Shown one piece after another: positions 9,715 through 18,465 of a stretch of DNA of 64,000 nt (the stretch's first letter is position 1; every line of letters begins with the position of its first letter). The notes beneath the pieces are model-generated. The model worked only from the letters and a program-made list of their open reading frames with translations. It was not told where the DNA came from and made no database searches. The translations under genes were made by a program, and so were the position numbers. Source of the DNA: Sphingomonas abietis (GTDB lineage: Bacteria; Pseudomonadota; Alphaproteobacteria; Sphingomonadales; Sphingomonadaceae); assembly GCF_027625475.1 (NCBI RefSeq), contig NZ_CP115174.1, positions 3,876,501 to 3,940,500 of the forward strand, in the 5' to 3' direction.

Positions 9715-11118
9715 ATGTTGATTTCGACCGAGCCCGCCACCGGCGCCGTGATCTGGGAAGGAGCCGAAGGCGATGTCGGCGAGGAGGTCGGCGCTGCCCG
9801 CGGCGCCTGGGCCGAATGGGCCGCGCGCCCGCTCACCGTCCGCATCGAGACGCTGCGGCGGGTCGCCAATACGGTGCGCGCGCGCTCGGACGCCTTCGCC
9901 GATCTGATCGCCCGCGAGACCGGCAAGCCGCTGTGGGAAGCCCGCACCGAGGTCGAGGCGGTGATCGCCAAGGCCGATATCTCGGTGTCCAGCTATTCCG
10001 AACGCACCGCCTCCCGGAAACTGGAAGGACAGATGACCGCCCGCACCGCGCTGCGCCACAAGCCGCATGGCGTGCTGGCGGTGCTGGGGCCGTGCAACCT
10101 GCCCGCGCACCTGCCCAACGGCCACATCCTCCCCGCGCTGATGGCCGGCAATGCGGTGGTGTTCAAACCGTCCGAAAAGGCGCCGGCGACCGGCAAGTTC
10201 CTGGTCGAATGCTTCCATGGCGGCGGCGTGCCGCAGGGCGTGCTCCGCCTGCTGATCGGCGGCGCGGAGACCGGCAAGGCCTTGTCGAAACATCCCGGCA
10301 TCGACGGGCTGCTGTTCACCGGATCGGCGCCGGTCGGCCTCTCGCTCCACCGCCAGTTCGCCGAGACCCCCAACAAGATCCTCGCCCTCGAAATGGGCGG
10401 CAACAACCCGCTGGTGGTTTGGGACACCCCGACCATCCACGCCGCCGCGATCATCGCCGTCCAGTCCGCCTTCATGACCGCGGGCCAGCGCTGCACCGCC
10501 GCCCGCCGCCTGATCGTCAAGGATGGCGCCCACGAACCTTTGCTCGACGAGATCGCCAAGATCATCGGCCGGCTGGTGATCGCCGAGCCGCATTCGAGCC
10601 CGGCCCCGTTCATGGGGCCGGTGATCGACAATGACGTGGCGGAATATCTCCAGGAGAAATGGCTCGATCTGATCATGGCCGGCGGCCGGGCGATCACCCA
10701 TTTGCAGCGCCCGATCCCCGGCCGCCCCTTCCTCACCCCCGGCCTGATCGACGTGACCGGGATCGAGAAGCGCGCCGACGAGGAGCTGTTCGGCCCGATC
10801 CTCCAGGTGATCCGGGTGCCCGACTTCGATGCCGCGATCGCCGAGGCCAACGCCACCCGCTACGGCCTGTCCGCCTCGCTGATCACCGAGCAGCCGGCGC
10901 TGTACGAGCGCTTCTGGTCGAAGATCCGGGCCGGCGTCATCAACTGGAACCGGCCGACCAACGGTGCCCCCGCCAGAGCCCCGTTCGGCGGCATTGGCCT
11001 CTCCGGCAACCATCGGCCGAGCGCCTATTATGCCGCCGACTACTGCGCCTATCCGGTCGTTTCCGGGGAAACCGAACAGGCCCGCGCCTCGATCGGCGTC
11101 GGCCTGCGCGACGCATGA
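9715..11118 (+). CDS. astD: Succinylglutamate-semialdehyde dehydrogenase AstD
   Basis: The 467-residue NAD-dependent aldehyde dehydrogenase has the AstD hallmark GLSGNHRPSAYYAADYCAYP at the C-terminus. The catalytic Cys is in AGQRCTAARR near residue 260 and the general base Glu in LEMGGNNP near 226. AstD performs step four of the arginine succinyltransferase (AST) pathway. The other ast genes are not in this window. The ATG at 9715 (MLISTEPATG) is used because the upstream part of the frame overlaps selO. Its stop overlaps the start of the next gene (ATGA), so the two are translationally coupled. Confidence 0.9.
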   Translation: MLISTEPATGAVIWEGAEGDVGEEVGAARGAWAEWAARPLTVRIETLRRVANTVRARSDAFADLIARETGKPLWEARTEVEAVIAKADISVSSYSERTASRKLEGQMTARTALRHKPHGVLAVLGPCNLPAHLPNGHILPALMAGNAVVFKPSEKAPATGKFLVECFHGGGVPQGVLRLLIGGAETGKALSKHPGIDGLLFTGSAPVGLSLHRQFAETPNKILALEMGGNNPLVVWDTPTIHAAAIIAVQSAFMTAGQRCTAARRLIVKDGAHEPLLDEIAKIIGRLVIAEPHSSPAPFMGPVIDNDVAEYLQEKWLDLIMAGGRAITHLQRPIPGRPFLTPGLIDVTGIEKRADEELFGPILQVIRVPDFDAAIAEANATRYGLSASLITEQPALYERFWSKIRAGVINWNRPTNGAPARAPFGGIGLSGNHRPSAYYAADYCAYPVVSGETEQARASIGVGLRDA

Positions 11119-12185
11119 GGCACACCGCGATCCTCGCCCTGCTGCTGGTCGTCAGCTGCGCCAAGCCGAGCTTCTATCACGGGCCGAAATCCGATCATTT
11201 CAACGGCCGGCGGTTCTTCAACACCGATGGCGAGCAGGGCACCGGTGGCGACGAGAACAGGTCGCTCCCGCAATTGCTCGAAGGCAAGGTGATCGACCGG
11301 CACCGCATCTGGCCGGCCTCGGTGCCGGTGACGCCCAGGGTGCCGCCGCGCCAGGTGCAGGGCGAAACCATGCTGGTGACATGGATCGGCCATTCGTCGG
11401 TGCTGGTGCAGACGCAGGGTCTCAACATCCTGATCGATCCGGTCTGGGCGGATCGCGATTCGCCGGTGAAGGGCGTCGGCCCGCTGCGGGTTCGCGCGCC
11501 CGGTGTCCGCTATGCCGATCTGCCGCATATCGATCTGGTGCTGATCAGCCACGATCATTATGACCATATGGACGAGCATCTCCTCCGCCATTTGTGGCGG
11601 CGCGACCGGCCGCTGATCGTCACCGGGCTGGGCAACGACACGCGGCTGGCCAGCTGGGGCATCCCCTCGCAGGCGCGCGACTGGGGCGGCTCCGTCGCCA
11701 TCCGGCCCGGCATCGCCGTCATCCTCGATCGCGCCCATCACTGGAGCGCGCGATCGACCGACGACAAGAACATGACCTTGTGGACCGGCTTCACCATCAC
11801 CCTGCCCGGCGGCAATATCTATTATGCCGGCGACACCGGCCCCGGCGACATGAAATGGGCGATCGAAGCGGCGAAACGCGGCCCCGTCCGCTTCGCGATC
11901 CTGCCGATCGGCGCGATCCATGCCAGCGGCACGATCAGCGGCAACCATATCGGCCCGGCGCAGGCGGTGCAGGCGTTCCAGCAGCTCCATGCCGGCCGCG
12001 CGCTCGGCGTCCATTGGGGCACCTTCGAACTGACCGACGAGCCGATCGACCTGCCCCCCAACCTGCTGCGCCAGTCCCTCGCCGCCGCGCATATTCCGCC
12101 CGATCGCTTCCGGGTGCTGGAGGCCGGCGGGCAATGGTCGATCCCGCCCCTCGCCCCAAGCTCTTCTAGCCTCGCCCCAAGATAG
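11115..12185 (+). CDS. MBL-fold metallohydrolase lipoprotein (NAPE-PLD / UlaG-like)
   Basis: The 356-residue protein begins with a lipoprotein signal (LLLVVSC lipobox; Cys near residue 15). A metallo-beta-lactamase domain follows: ISHDHYDHMD (HxHxDH), YAGDTGPG and a late GVHWGTFEL. The order and spacing resemble the NAPE-phospholipase D/UlaG group, which hydrolyses phosphodiesters or lactones. The substrate is unknown, and export to the periplasm as a lipoprotein is inferred. It overlaps astD by four bases, which is an unusual partner for an arginine-catabolic dehydrogenase. Confidence 0.86.
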   Translation: MRHTAILALLLVVSCAKPSFYHGPKSDHFNGRRFFNTDGEQGTGGDENRSLPQLLEGKVIDRHRIWPASVPVTPRVPPRQVQGETMLVTWIGHSSVLVQTQGLNILIDPVWADRDSPVKGVGPLRVRAPGVRYADLPHIDLVLISHDHYDHMDEHLLRHLWRRDRPLIVTGLGNDTRLASWGIPSQARDWGGSVAIRPGIAVILDRAHHWSARSTDDKNMTLWTGFTITLPGGNIYYAGDTGPGDMKWAIEAAKRGPVRFAILPIGAIHASGTISGNHIGPAQAVQAFQQLHAGRALGVHWGTFELTDEPIDLPPNLLRQSLAAAHIPPDRFRVLEAGGQWSIPPLAPSSSSLAPR

Positions 12186-12229
12186 CGTCGGTTGCGATGC
12201 GGCACGCACAGGCCCATCTGCATCGCATC

Positions 12230-13054
12230 ATGGCATCCTTGCTCGATCCTGCAGCGCGTGGGCGCGTCATCCTCGTCGGAGCCGGCCCGGGCGATCCCGG
12301 CCTGCTGACGATCAAGGCGGTGGACGCGCTGCGCCAGGCCGATGTCGTCGTCCATGACGGGCTGATCGATCCGGCGGTACTCGATCATGCTCCGGCCCAT
12401 GCCCAGCGCATCTCGGTCGCCAAGCAGCGCGCGCGGCACACGCTGCCGCAGGAGGCGATCAACGCGCTGATCATCGCGCATGTCCGCGCCGGATCGATCG
12501 TCGTGCGGCTCAAGGGCGGCGATCCGTTCGTGTTCGGGCGCGGCGGCGAGGAGGTCGAGGCGGTGCGCGCAGCAGGCCTGCCCGTCGAGGTGATCCCCGG
12601 CGTCTCGGCCGCGCTTGGTGGCGCGGCGGAGGCGATGCTGCCGCTCACCCATCGCGACTGGTCGAGCGCGGTCAGCTTCGTCGCCGGCCAGTGCAAGCCT
12701 GTCCTGAGCGACGCCGCAGGCGGCGTCGAAGGGGGGCTGAGCGAGCAGGACTGGTCGGGTCTTGCCGGTAAGGGCCGCACGTTGGTGATCTACATGGGCG
12801 TCGCCAATGCCGCCGCCATCGCCGACAAGCTGATGGCCGATGGCGTCGATCCGGGCCTGCCGGTCGCGGTGATCGAGAAGGCGACGCTGCCCGGCCACCG
12901 GGCGATCCGCACCTTGCTGGCGGATCTCGGCGACATGGTGGCGCGTGAAAAAGTGCAGAGCCCGGCGATCATCGTCGCGGGCGAGGTGGTGCTGCTGTCG
13001 GATGCCGAGAACCGGCTCCAGACGCTGGCCAAACAGGCGGAGAGTTTTGCGTGA
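12230..13054 (+). CDS. cobA: Uroporphyrinogen-III C-methyltransferase (SUMT), with a repeat-derived insertion
   Basis: SUMT converts uroporphyrinogen III to precorrin-2 using SAM, the branch point to siroheme needed by CysI downstream. Motifs: VGAGPGDPGLLTIKA, VRLKGGDPFVFGRGGEE, VIPGVSAALGGA, PLTHRDW and a C-terminal IIVAGEVV. Start at 12230 (MASLLDP); the frame is open a little upstream. A segment of about 16-18 residues (near residues 157-174) between SFVAGQ and DWSGLA has no counterpart in typical SUMTs. Its DNA looks like an in-frame copy of a sphingomonad palindromic repeat. It heads the cysteine/siroheme operon. Confidence 0.88.
   Translation: MASLLDPAARGRVILVGAGPGDPGLLTIKAVDALRQADVVVHDGLIDPAVLDHAPAHAQRISVAKQRARHTLPQEAINALIIAHVRAGSIVVRLKGGDPFVFGRGGEEVEAVRAAGLPVEVIPGVSAALGGAAEAMLPLTHRDWSSAVSFVAGQCKPVLSDAAGGVEGGLSEQDWSGLAGKGRTLVIYMGVANAAAIADKLMADGVDPGLPVAVIEKATLPGHRAIRTLLADLGDMVAREKVQSPAIIVAGEVVLLSDAENRLQTLAKQAESFA
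12698..12737. repeat. REP-like palindromic element inside cobA
   Basis: GTCCTGAGCGACGCCGC and GGCGGCGTCGAAGG form a self-complementary unit resembling the widespread sphingomonad TCCTGAGCGAAGTCGAAGGA repeat; a clearer copy sits between fliQ and fliP. It lies in the coding sequence without breaking the frame and encodes the extra loop in CobA. Confidence 0.6.
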
Positions 13055-13064
13055 AGATCGCGGC

Positions 13065-13361
13065 ATGAAGATCGCTACGGGCAATGATCTGGCGACGGGC
13101 GACGTCGTCTGGTGGGACGGCGAAGGCTGGAGCCGCCATGTCGAGGACGCCATCGACGTGGGCGAGGCCGGCGCGGCGCTGATCGCGCGCGAGGAAGCCG
13201 CGCGCCGCGTCAACGTGCCCTATGTGATCGATGCGGAACCGACCGCCGGCGGCCCTCGCCCGGCCCATATCAAGGACCGCATCCGCGCGCTCGGCCCCAC
13301 CGTGCGCGCCGACCTCAACCGCGTGGCGATCGATCCCGCATCGGGAAGCTGGGTGATCTGA
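13065..13361 (+). CDS. DUF2849 domain protein
   Basis: This 98-residue protein (MKIATGNDLATGDVVWWDG, then AARRVNVPYVIDAEPT) matches the DUF2849 family. The family is almost always encoded directly in front of cysI in alphaproteobacteria. Its function is unproven; its position suggests an accessory role in sulfite reductase assembly or activity. It starts 10 bases after cobA ends and stops one base before the cysI ATG, so it sits inside a tight operon. Confidence 0.83.
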   Translation: MKIATGNDLATGDVVWWDGEGWSRHVEDAIDVGEAGAALIAREEAARRVNVPYVIDAEPTAGGPRPAHIKDRIRALGPTVRADLNRVAIDPASGSWVI

Positions 13362-13362
13362 C

Positions 13363-14997
13363 ATGTACAAATATGACAATTACGACCAGTCGATCGTCGA
13401 TGCCCGCGTCGAGGAGTTTCGCGATCAGGTCGCCCGCCGCCTGTCCGGCGAGCTTTCGGAGGATCAGTTCAAGCCGCTGCGGCTGATGAACGGGCTCTAC
13501 CTCCAGCTCCATGCCTATATGCTGCGCGTCGCCGTTCCCTATGGCACGATGGACAGCCGCCAGATGCACATGCTGGCGCATATCGCGCGCAAATATGATC
13601 GCGGCTACGGCCACTTCACCACCCGCCAGAACATCCAATTCAACTGGATCGAGCTGAAGGATACCGGCGACATCCTCGCCGAACTGGCGACGGTCGAGAT
13701 GCACGCCATCCAGACCAGCGGCAACTGCATCCGCAACACCACGTCGGATCAATATGCCGGCGCCGCCGCCGACGAAGCGGAGGATCCCCGCCCCTGGGCC
13801 GAGCTGCTTCGCCAGTGGAGCACCTTCCACCCGGAATTCACCTACCTGCCGCGCAAGTTCAAGGTCGCGATCATCGCTTCCGACGAGGATCGCGCGGCGA
13901 TGCGGCTGCACGATATCGGGCTTCAGCTGGTGAAGAACGACGCCGGCGAGACCGGCTTCAAGGTGTTCGTCGGCGGCGGCATGGGCCGCACCCCGATGAT
14001 CTCCGCGCTGATCCGCGAATGGCTGCCGGCCGAGGATTATCTTAGCTATCTGGAAGCCTGCCTGCGCGTCTATAATCGCCACGGCCGCCGCGACAACATC
14101 TACAAGGCGCGGATCAAGATCCTCGTCCACGAGCTCGGCGCCGCCGAATATGCCCGCCAGGTCGAGGAGGAGTTCCTCCACGTCAAGACGCTCGGCATCG
14201 ATCCGCCGGCCGCCGAGATGGCGCGGATCAGCGCCTTCTTCGCGCCGCCGGCGTGGGAAGAAGGCCTGTCCGACGCACTCGACCTGTCCGATCCCGATTT
14301 CCGGCTGTGGGTCGACCAGAATGTCTTCGCCCACAAGACGCCGGGCTATGCGATCGCGACGATCAGCCTGAAGCCGGTCGGCGGCATTCCGGGCGATGCC
14401 ACCGCCGACCAGATCGACCTGATGGCCGACCTCGCCGCCCGCTACAGCTTCGACGAGCTGCGCGTCACCCACGCGCAGAACATCGTGCTGCCGCATGTCA
14501 AGAAGGCCGATCTCTACGCGATCTGGCAGGCGCTGGATGCGGCCGGTCTGGCGACCGCCAATCTGGACCTGATCAGCGATATCATCGCCTGCCCCGGCCT
14601 CGATTATTGCAGCCTCGCCAATGCCCGCTCGATCCCGCTCGCGCAAAAGATCGCGACGCGCTTTTCCGATCTCGATCGCCAGCGCGACCTCGGCGAGCTG
14701 AAGCTCAAGATCTCGGGCTGCATCAATGCCTGCGGCCATCATCATGCCGGCCACATCGGCATCCTCGGCGTCGACAAGAAGGGCGAGGAGAATTACCAAC
14801 TCTCGTTCGGCGGATCGGGCGCGGAGGATGCGAGCCTCGCCAAGATCATCGGCCCGGGCTTCTCCGAAGACGGCGTGGTCGATGCGGTCGAGCGCGCCAC
14901 CGACGTCTATCTGGCCGAACGCGCCGAGGGCGAGCGCTTCCTCGACACCTATCGCCGGATCGGCCTCGATCCGTTCAAGGAGGCGATCTATGGTTGA
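13363..14997 (+). CDS. cysI: Siroheme [4Fe-4S] sulfite reductase, hemoprotein beta subunit
   Basis: A 544-residue nitrite/sulfite reductase of the siroheme family. GHFTTRQNIQFNWIEL marks the siroheme/substrate pocket. The cluster ligands are visible as CPGLDYC (near residues 410-416) and SGCINACGHH (near 452-458). It catalyses six-electron reduction of sulfite to sulfide in cysteine biosynthesis. A nitrite reductase reading is possible from sequence alone, but the cobA, DUF2849, DUF934 and cysH neighbours point to sulfite. The stop overlaps the start of the DUF934 gene. Confidence 0.91.
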   Translation: MYKYDNYDQSIVDARVEEFRDQVARRLSGELSEDQFKPLRLMNGLYLQLHAYMLRVAVPYGTMDSRQMHMLAHIARKYDRGYGHFTTRQNIQFNWIELKDTGDILAELATVEMHAIQTSGNCIRNTTSDQYAGAAADEAEDPRPWAELLRQWSTFHPEFTYLPRKFKVAIIASDEDRAAMRLHDIGLQLVKNDAGETGFKVFVGGGMGRTPMISALIREWLPAEDYLSYLEACLRVYNRHGRRDNIYKARIKILVHELGAAEYARQVEEEFLHVKTLGIDPPAAEMARISAFFAPPAWEEGLSDALDLSDPDFRLWVDQNVFAHKTPGYAIATISLKPVGGIPGDATADQIDLMADLAARYSFDELRVTHAQNIVLPHVKKADLYAIWQALDAAGLATANLDLISDIIACPGLDYCSLANARSIPLAQKIATRFSDLDRQRDLGELKLKISGCINACGHHHAGHIGILGVDKKGEENYQLSFGGSGAEDASLAKIIGPGFSEDGVVDAVERATDVYLAERAEGERFLDTYRRIGLDPFKEAIYG

Positions 14998-15415
14998 GGC
15001 ACTCCGCTATCGCGACGACGCCGCGCATGAAGAGCCGGCGGTGACGCTCGACGCGTTCCTCGATCAGTCCAACGCCACTGCGGTGCGGTTGGAGGTGGGC
15101 GAGGATGCCCGCGCGCTGATCCCCTATCTCGATCGCCTGGCGCTGATCGAGGTCGCCTTCCCCGCCTTCCGCGACGGGCGTGGCTATTCGTCGGCCAGCA
15201 TCCTGCGCGAAGCGGGCTATGCCGGCGAGCTGCGCGCGGCGGGCGACGTGCTGGTCGATCAAATCCTGCCGATGCGGCGCTGCGGCTTCGACGCCTTCGC
15301 GCCCGACAAGCCGCTCGATCCGGCCGCCGTGGAACGCGCGCTGGGCCGCTATCCCACCGTCTATCAGAATGCCGCCGACGGGAGGGCGCCGGCCTGGAAA
15401 CTGCGCCATGGCTAG
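14990..15415 (+). CDS. DUF934 domain protein (cysI-cysH spacer gene)
   Basis: The 141-residue protein has the conserved FPAFRDGRGYSSASILRE and DQILPMRRCGFDAF motifs of DUF934. The gene overlaps cysI by eight bases and cysH by eight bases, so translation of all three is coupled. The family is known as a conserved companion of cysI in proteobacteria. An electron-transfer or assembly role has been suggested from context but its biochemistry is not settled. The ATG at 14990 was chosen from the overlap with the cysI stop. Confidence 0.86.
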   Translation: MVEALRYRDDAAHEEPAVTLDAFLDQSNATAVRLEVGEDARALIPYLDRLALIEVAFPAFRDGRGYSSASILREAGYAGELRAAGDVLVDQILPMRRCGFDAFAPDKPLDPAAVERALGRYPTVYQNAADGRAPAWKLRHG

Positions 15416-16181
15416 TGCCTCGATCCGCCCGCTGGATGTCATCGATACCGCCGCCCGCTTCACCGCGGCTGACGCGATCCGCCTCAACACGCGCTTCGCC
15501 GACGCCGCGCCGGCCGAGCTGCTGCGCGCGGTGCTGACCGAGACACTGGCCGGCCGGGTCGCGACCGTCTCCTCGTTCGGGGCGGAATCGGCGGTGCTGC
15601 TGCACCTGATCGCCAGCGTCGATCGCTCGACCCCGGTGGTCTTCCTCGACACCCACAAGCATTTCGCCGAGACTTTGGCCTATCGCGACCTGCTCGCCGA
15701 CCGGCTGGGCCTCACCGACCTGCGCGTGATCCACCCCGATCTCGAGCGCATCGCCCAGCGTGATCCGACCGAACTGCGCTGGTCCTACGATCCCGATGGC
15801 TGCTGCGAGATCCGCAAGGTCGAGCCGCTGGCGCGCGCGCTCGCCGGCTTCGATGCGACCATCTCGGGGCGCAAGGCCTTCCAGTCCGGCACGCGCTCGC
15901 ACCTGCCGCGCTTCGAGATCGACGCCTCGGATGCCGCCGGCCGCCTCAAGATCAACCCGCTGGCGAGCTGGGCCAAGGCCGATCTCGACGCCTATTTCGC
16001 CGCCCACGACCTGCCGCGCCATCCGCTCGAGGCGCAGGGCTATCTGTCGATCGGCTGCTCGCCCTGCACCAGCGTCGTCAAGCCCGGCGAGGATCCGCGC
16101 TCGGGCCGCTGGCGCGGATGGGACAAGGTGGAATGCGGCATCCACACGCCTGCCGACGACGCCGACCTGCCGAGCTTCTGA
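15408..16181 (+). CDS. cysH: Adenylylsulfate (APS) reductase, iron-sulfur type CysH
   Basis: The 257-residue protein reduces activated sulfate to sulfite with thioredoxin. It has a CC pair (DGCCEIRK near residue 131) and a CxxC pair (IGCSPCTS near 217), the four ligands of the [4Fe-4S] cluster that distinguishes APS reductases from E. coli-type PAPS reductases. The catalytic Cys is in the ECGIH tail near 242. SSFGAESAVLLHL is the PP-loop nucleotide site. It is the last gene of the cobA-DUF2849-cysI-DUF934-cysH operon. Its product sulfite feeds CysI. Confidence 0.9.
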   Translation: MASASIRPLDVIDTAARFTAADAIRLNTRFADAAPAELLRAVLTETLAGRVATVSSFGAESAVLLHLIASVDRSTPVVFLDTHKHFAETLAYRDLLADRLGLTDLRVIHPDLERIAQRDPTELRWSYDPDGCCEIRKVEPLARALAGFDATISGRKAFQSGTRSHLPRFEIDASDAAGRLKINPLASWAKADLDAYFAAHDLPRHPLEAQGYLSIGCSPCTSVVKPGEDPRSGRWRGWDKVECGIHTPADDADLPSF

Positions 16182-16274
16182 ACGCCATTTGACCGGTTAC
16201 GACCGGCTCAACGAAAAGTTTAGACATTTCTGCGACAAGCATCCCCGAACTCTTGTGCTCGGGGGAGCAGTGCC

Positions 16275-16655
16275 ATGTCGATTTCCAGCATTCTATCGAG
16301 CCTGACCGGCACGACCGCGCATGGTGCCTTCTCCACCCAATCGGCGACGAGCACCGCGTCCGAGGAATTGCAGAAGCTGTTCTCCAAGCTGCACATGGAC
16401 GCGATCGCCTCCGCCACCACCGACAGCAGCAGCGCGACCTCGACCGCCGCGACCAGCACGAGCACGAGCACGACGTCCTCGACCTCGGCCTCCGGCGGCG
16501 CCCTCACCGACATCGCATCGGGCCTGCGCCATATCCTCGATGGCGGCATCACGGCGATCAAGGACGCCCGCTCGGCCGCCAAGGCGGTGAGCGGCTACAC
16601 CCATGGTGCCGGCCTCGGCCACCTCGCCGCACAGGCGCTCGACAAGGTCGCCTGA
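16275..16655 (+). CDS. Small Ser/Thr-rich protein of unknown function
   Basis: A 126-residue protein with a good ribosome-binding site (GGGGGAG, 7 bases before ATG). The N-terminus is MSISSILSSLTGTTAHGAFS. The middle (residues about 50-75) is almost pure Ser/Thr/Ala, and the C-terminus (GLRHILDGGITAIKDARSA) looks amphipathic and helical. There is no cleavable signal. The Ser/Thr-rich composition is reminiscent of secreted flagellar or adhesin-type proteins such as FliD in this same genome. Function not recognised. A small CCCCGA/TCGGGG hairpin lies just upstream. Confidence 0.62.
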   Translation: MSISSILSSLTGTTAHGAFSTQSATSTASEELQKLFSKLHMDAIASATTDSSSATSTAATSTSTSTTSSTSASGGALTDIASGLRHILDGGITAIKDARSAAKAVSGYTHGAGLGHLAAQALDKVA

Positions 16656-16711
16656 CGCCGGGGGCCGATCGACATTCAGCGGATCAGGCTAGGATCCGCG
16701 CCTGAAGCGGT

Positions 16712-16800
16712 CGTCATCCTGAACTTGTTTCAGGATCCCGGCAAAGCTTGGCGCTGAGCGCCCGGAGGAAGCGGGATGCTGCAACAAGTTCAGCATGACG
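16712..16800. repeat. REP-like imperfect inverted repeat
   Basis: The left arm CGTCATCCTGAACTTGTTTC and right arm CAACAAGTTCAGCATGACG face each other around an 89-bp unit in the gap between the Ser/Thr-rich gene and dnaB. It is the same class as the elements at 19594 and 20829. Such doublets can end transcription between convergent genes, which is the arrangement here. Confidence 0.75.
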
Positions 16801-16868
16801 GTTAAAGACGAAACGATCACCCGATATTCAGCCAATTCGAATGTCGATCGGCTCTTGCCCCTTCCGCC

Positions 16869-18392
16869 TTATTCGTCGTCGCGCACCGCATAGGCGCTCG
16901 GATCGGCCAGATCCGAGAAGCGCGTGATCTTGGCGTCGAACTTCACCGGCACCGTGCCGGTCGAGCCGTGGCGGGACTTGGCGACGACGACCTCGGCGAT
17001 GCCATGCGCCTTGTCCATCTGCCGCATCCATTCCTGGAAGGCGATGTTGACCGGATCCATCTCGCTGGCGTCCGGGCCGGGCTCGGTCGGCTTCTGGAAA
17101 TTGATGTAATATTCCTCGCGATACACGAACAGCACGAGATCGGCGTCCTGCTCGATTGATCCCGATTCGCGCAGATCGGAGAGGATCGGGCGCTTGTTCT
17201 CGCGACTCTCGACCTGTCGGCTGAGCTGCGAGAGCGCGATCACCGGCACGTGCAGCTCCTTGGCGAGCTGCTTCAGGCCACGCGAAATCTCCGAAATCTC
17301 CTGCACGCGGTTCGATTCGCTGGCGCGGCCCGAACCGGAGAGCAGCTGGAGATAATCGACGATGATCAGGTCGATCCCGCGCTGACGCTTGAGCCGCCGC
17401 GCGCGCGTCCGGAGCGCGGCGATGGTCAGGCCCGGCGTATCGTCGATATAGAGCGGCAGCGTCTCCAGCTCGGCGGCGGCGCGGGCGAGGTTGCGGAACT
17501 CGTTCTGGCTGATCTTGCCCATCCGCAGCGCCTCGCCGCTGATCCCGCTATTCTCGGCGAGGACGCGGGTGGCAAGCTGGTCGGCCGACATTTCGAGGCT
17601 GAAGAAGGCGCAGCCGGCGCCCAGGCGCTTGCCCTCGGGAATGCCGTCGTCCTTCTCGCGCATCAGCCGCTGCGCGGCGTTGAACGCGATGTTGGTGGCG
17701 AGCGAGGTCTTGCCCATGCCAGGTCGCCCGGCGAGGATGATCAGATCGGAGCGGTGGAGGCCGCCCATCTTGGCGTTGAGGCTGTCGAGGCCGGTGGTGA
17801 TGCCGGCGACATGCCCGCCCGAATTGAGCGCGCGCTCGGCATTCTTGACCGCCTCGGTCGCCGCCTGGAGGAAGCTCTTGGTCGATCCCTGCTCGCCGCC
17901 CTCTTCCGCCACCCGATAGAGCGCGACCTCGGCCTGCTCGATCTGGGTCTTGGGATCGACCTCCTCGGAGGTGTCCATCGCGCCCTCGACCATGCCGCGG
18001 CCGACCCCGACCAGCGCGCGCAGCAAGGCAAGATCGTAGATCTGCGCGGCGAAGTCGCGCGCGCCGATCAGCGCCGCGCCCGATCCGGTCAGCTGGGCGA
18101 GATAGGCCGGGCCGCCCAGCTCGCGCATCGCCTCGTCACCCTCGAACAGCGGCCGCAGCGTCACCGGGTTGGCGATCATGTTCTTGTCGACGATGCGGAG
18201 GATCTGTTCGTAGACGCGGCCGTGCAGCGGCTCGAAGAAATGCTCGGCGCGCAGCTTGATCTGCACGTCCTCGCACAGCCGGTTGTCGATCATCAGCGCG
18301 CCGAGCAGCGCCGCCTCGGCCTCGATATTCTGGGGCAGCGCGGGCGTGTCGATGGCGGCCGGCGCAGCGGCATGGGGAACGGGCTGAAGCAT
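16869..18392 (-). CDS. dnaB: Replicative DNA helicase DnaB
   Basis: The 507-residue hexameric helicase unwinds DNA at the replication fork. The N-terminal domain starts LPQNIEAEAALLGALMID. The RecA-like domain has Walker A GRPGMGKTS near residue 224, Walker B LIIVDYLQLL, the SQLSRQVE motif and a C-terminal KSRHGSTGTV finger segment. The ATG at 18392 (MLQPVP) gives the usual length. The frame is open upstream but that part is not conserved-looking. It is divergent from the UPF0262 gene. Confidence 0.93.
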   Translation of the reverse strand: MLQPVPHAAAPAAIDTPALPQNIEAEAALLGALMIDNRLCEDVQIKLRAEHFFEPLHGRVYEQILRIVDKNMIANPVTLRPLFEGDEAMRELGGPAYLAQLTGSGAALIGARDFAAQIYDLALLRALVGVGRGMVEGAMDTSEEVDPKTQIEQAEVALYRVAEEGGEQGSTKSFLQAATEAVKNAERALNSGGHVAGITTGLDSLNAKMGGLHRSDLIILAGRPGMGKTSLATNIAFNAAQRLMREKDDGIPEGKRLGAGCAFFSLEMSADQLATRVLAENSGISGEALRMGKISQNEFRNLARAAAELETLPLYIDDTPGLTIAALRTRARRLKRQRGIDLIIVDYLQLLSGSGRASESNRVQEISEISRGLKQLAKELHVPVIALSQLSRQVESRENKRPILSDLRESGSIEQDADLVLFVYREEYYINFQKPTEPGPDASEMDPVNIAFQEWMRQMDKAHGIAEVVVAKSRHGSTGTVPVKFDAKITRFSDLADPSAYAVRDDE

Positions 18393-18465
18393 GACGCCCT
18401 TGTCCGCTCTTTCGCGCGACGGCTCAAGGCGACGTTCGACGATATCCACCGTCGCGACGGTGGGC

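Noticed and set aside
7242..9971. 909-codon minus-strand frame
   Set aside because: It runs through the coding strands of two divergent real genes (hydrolase and SelO) and has no motif of its own.
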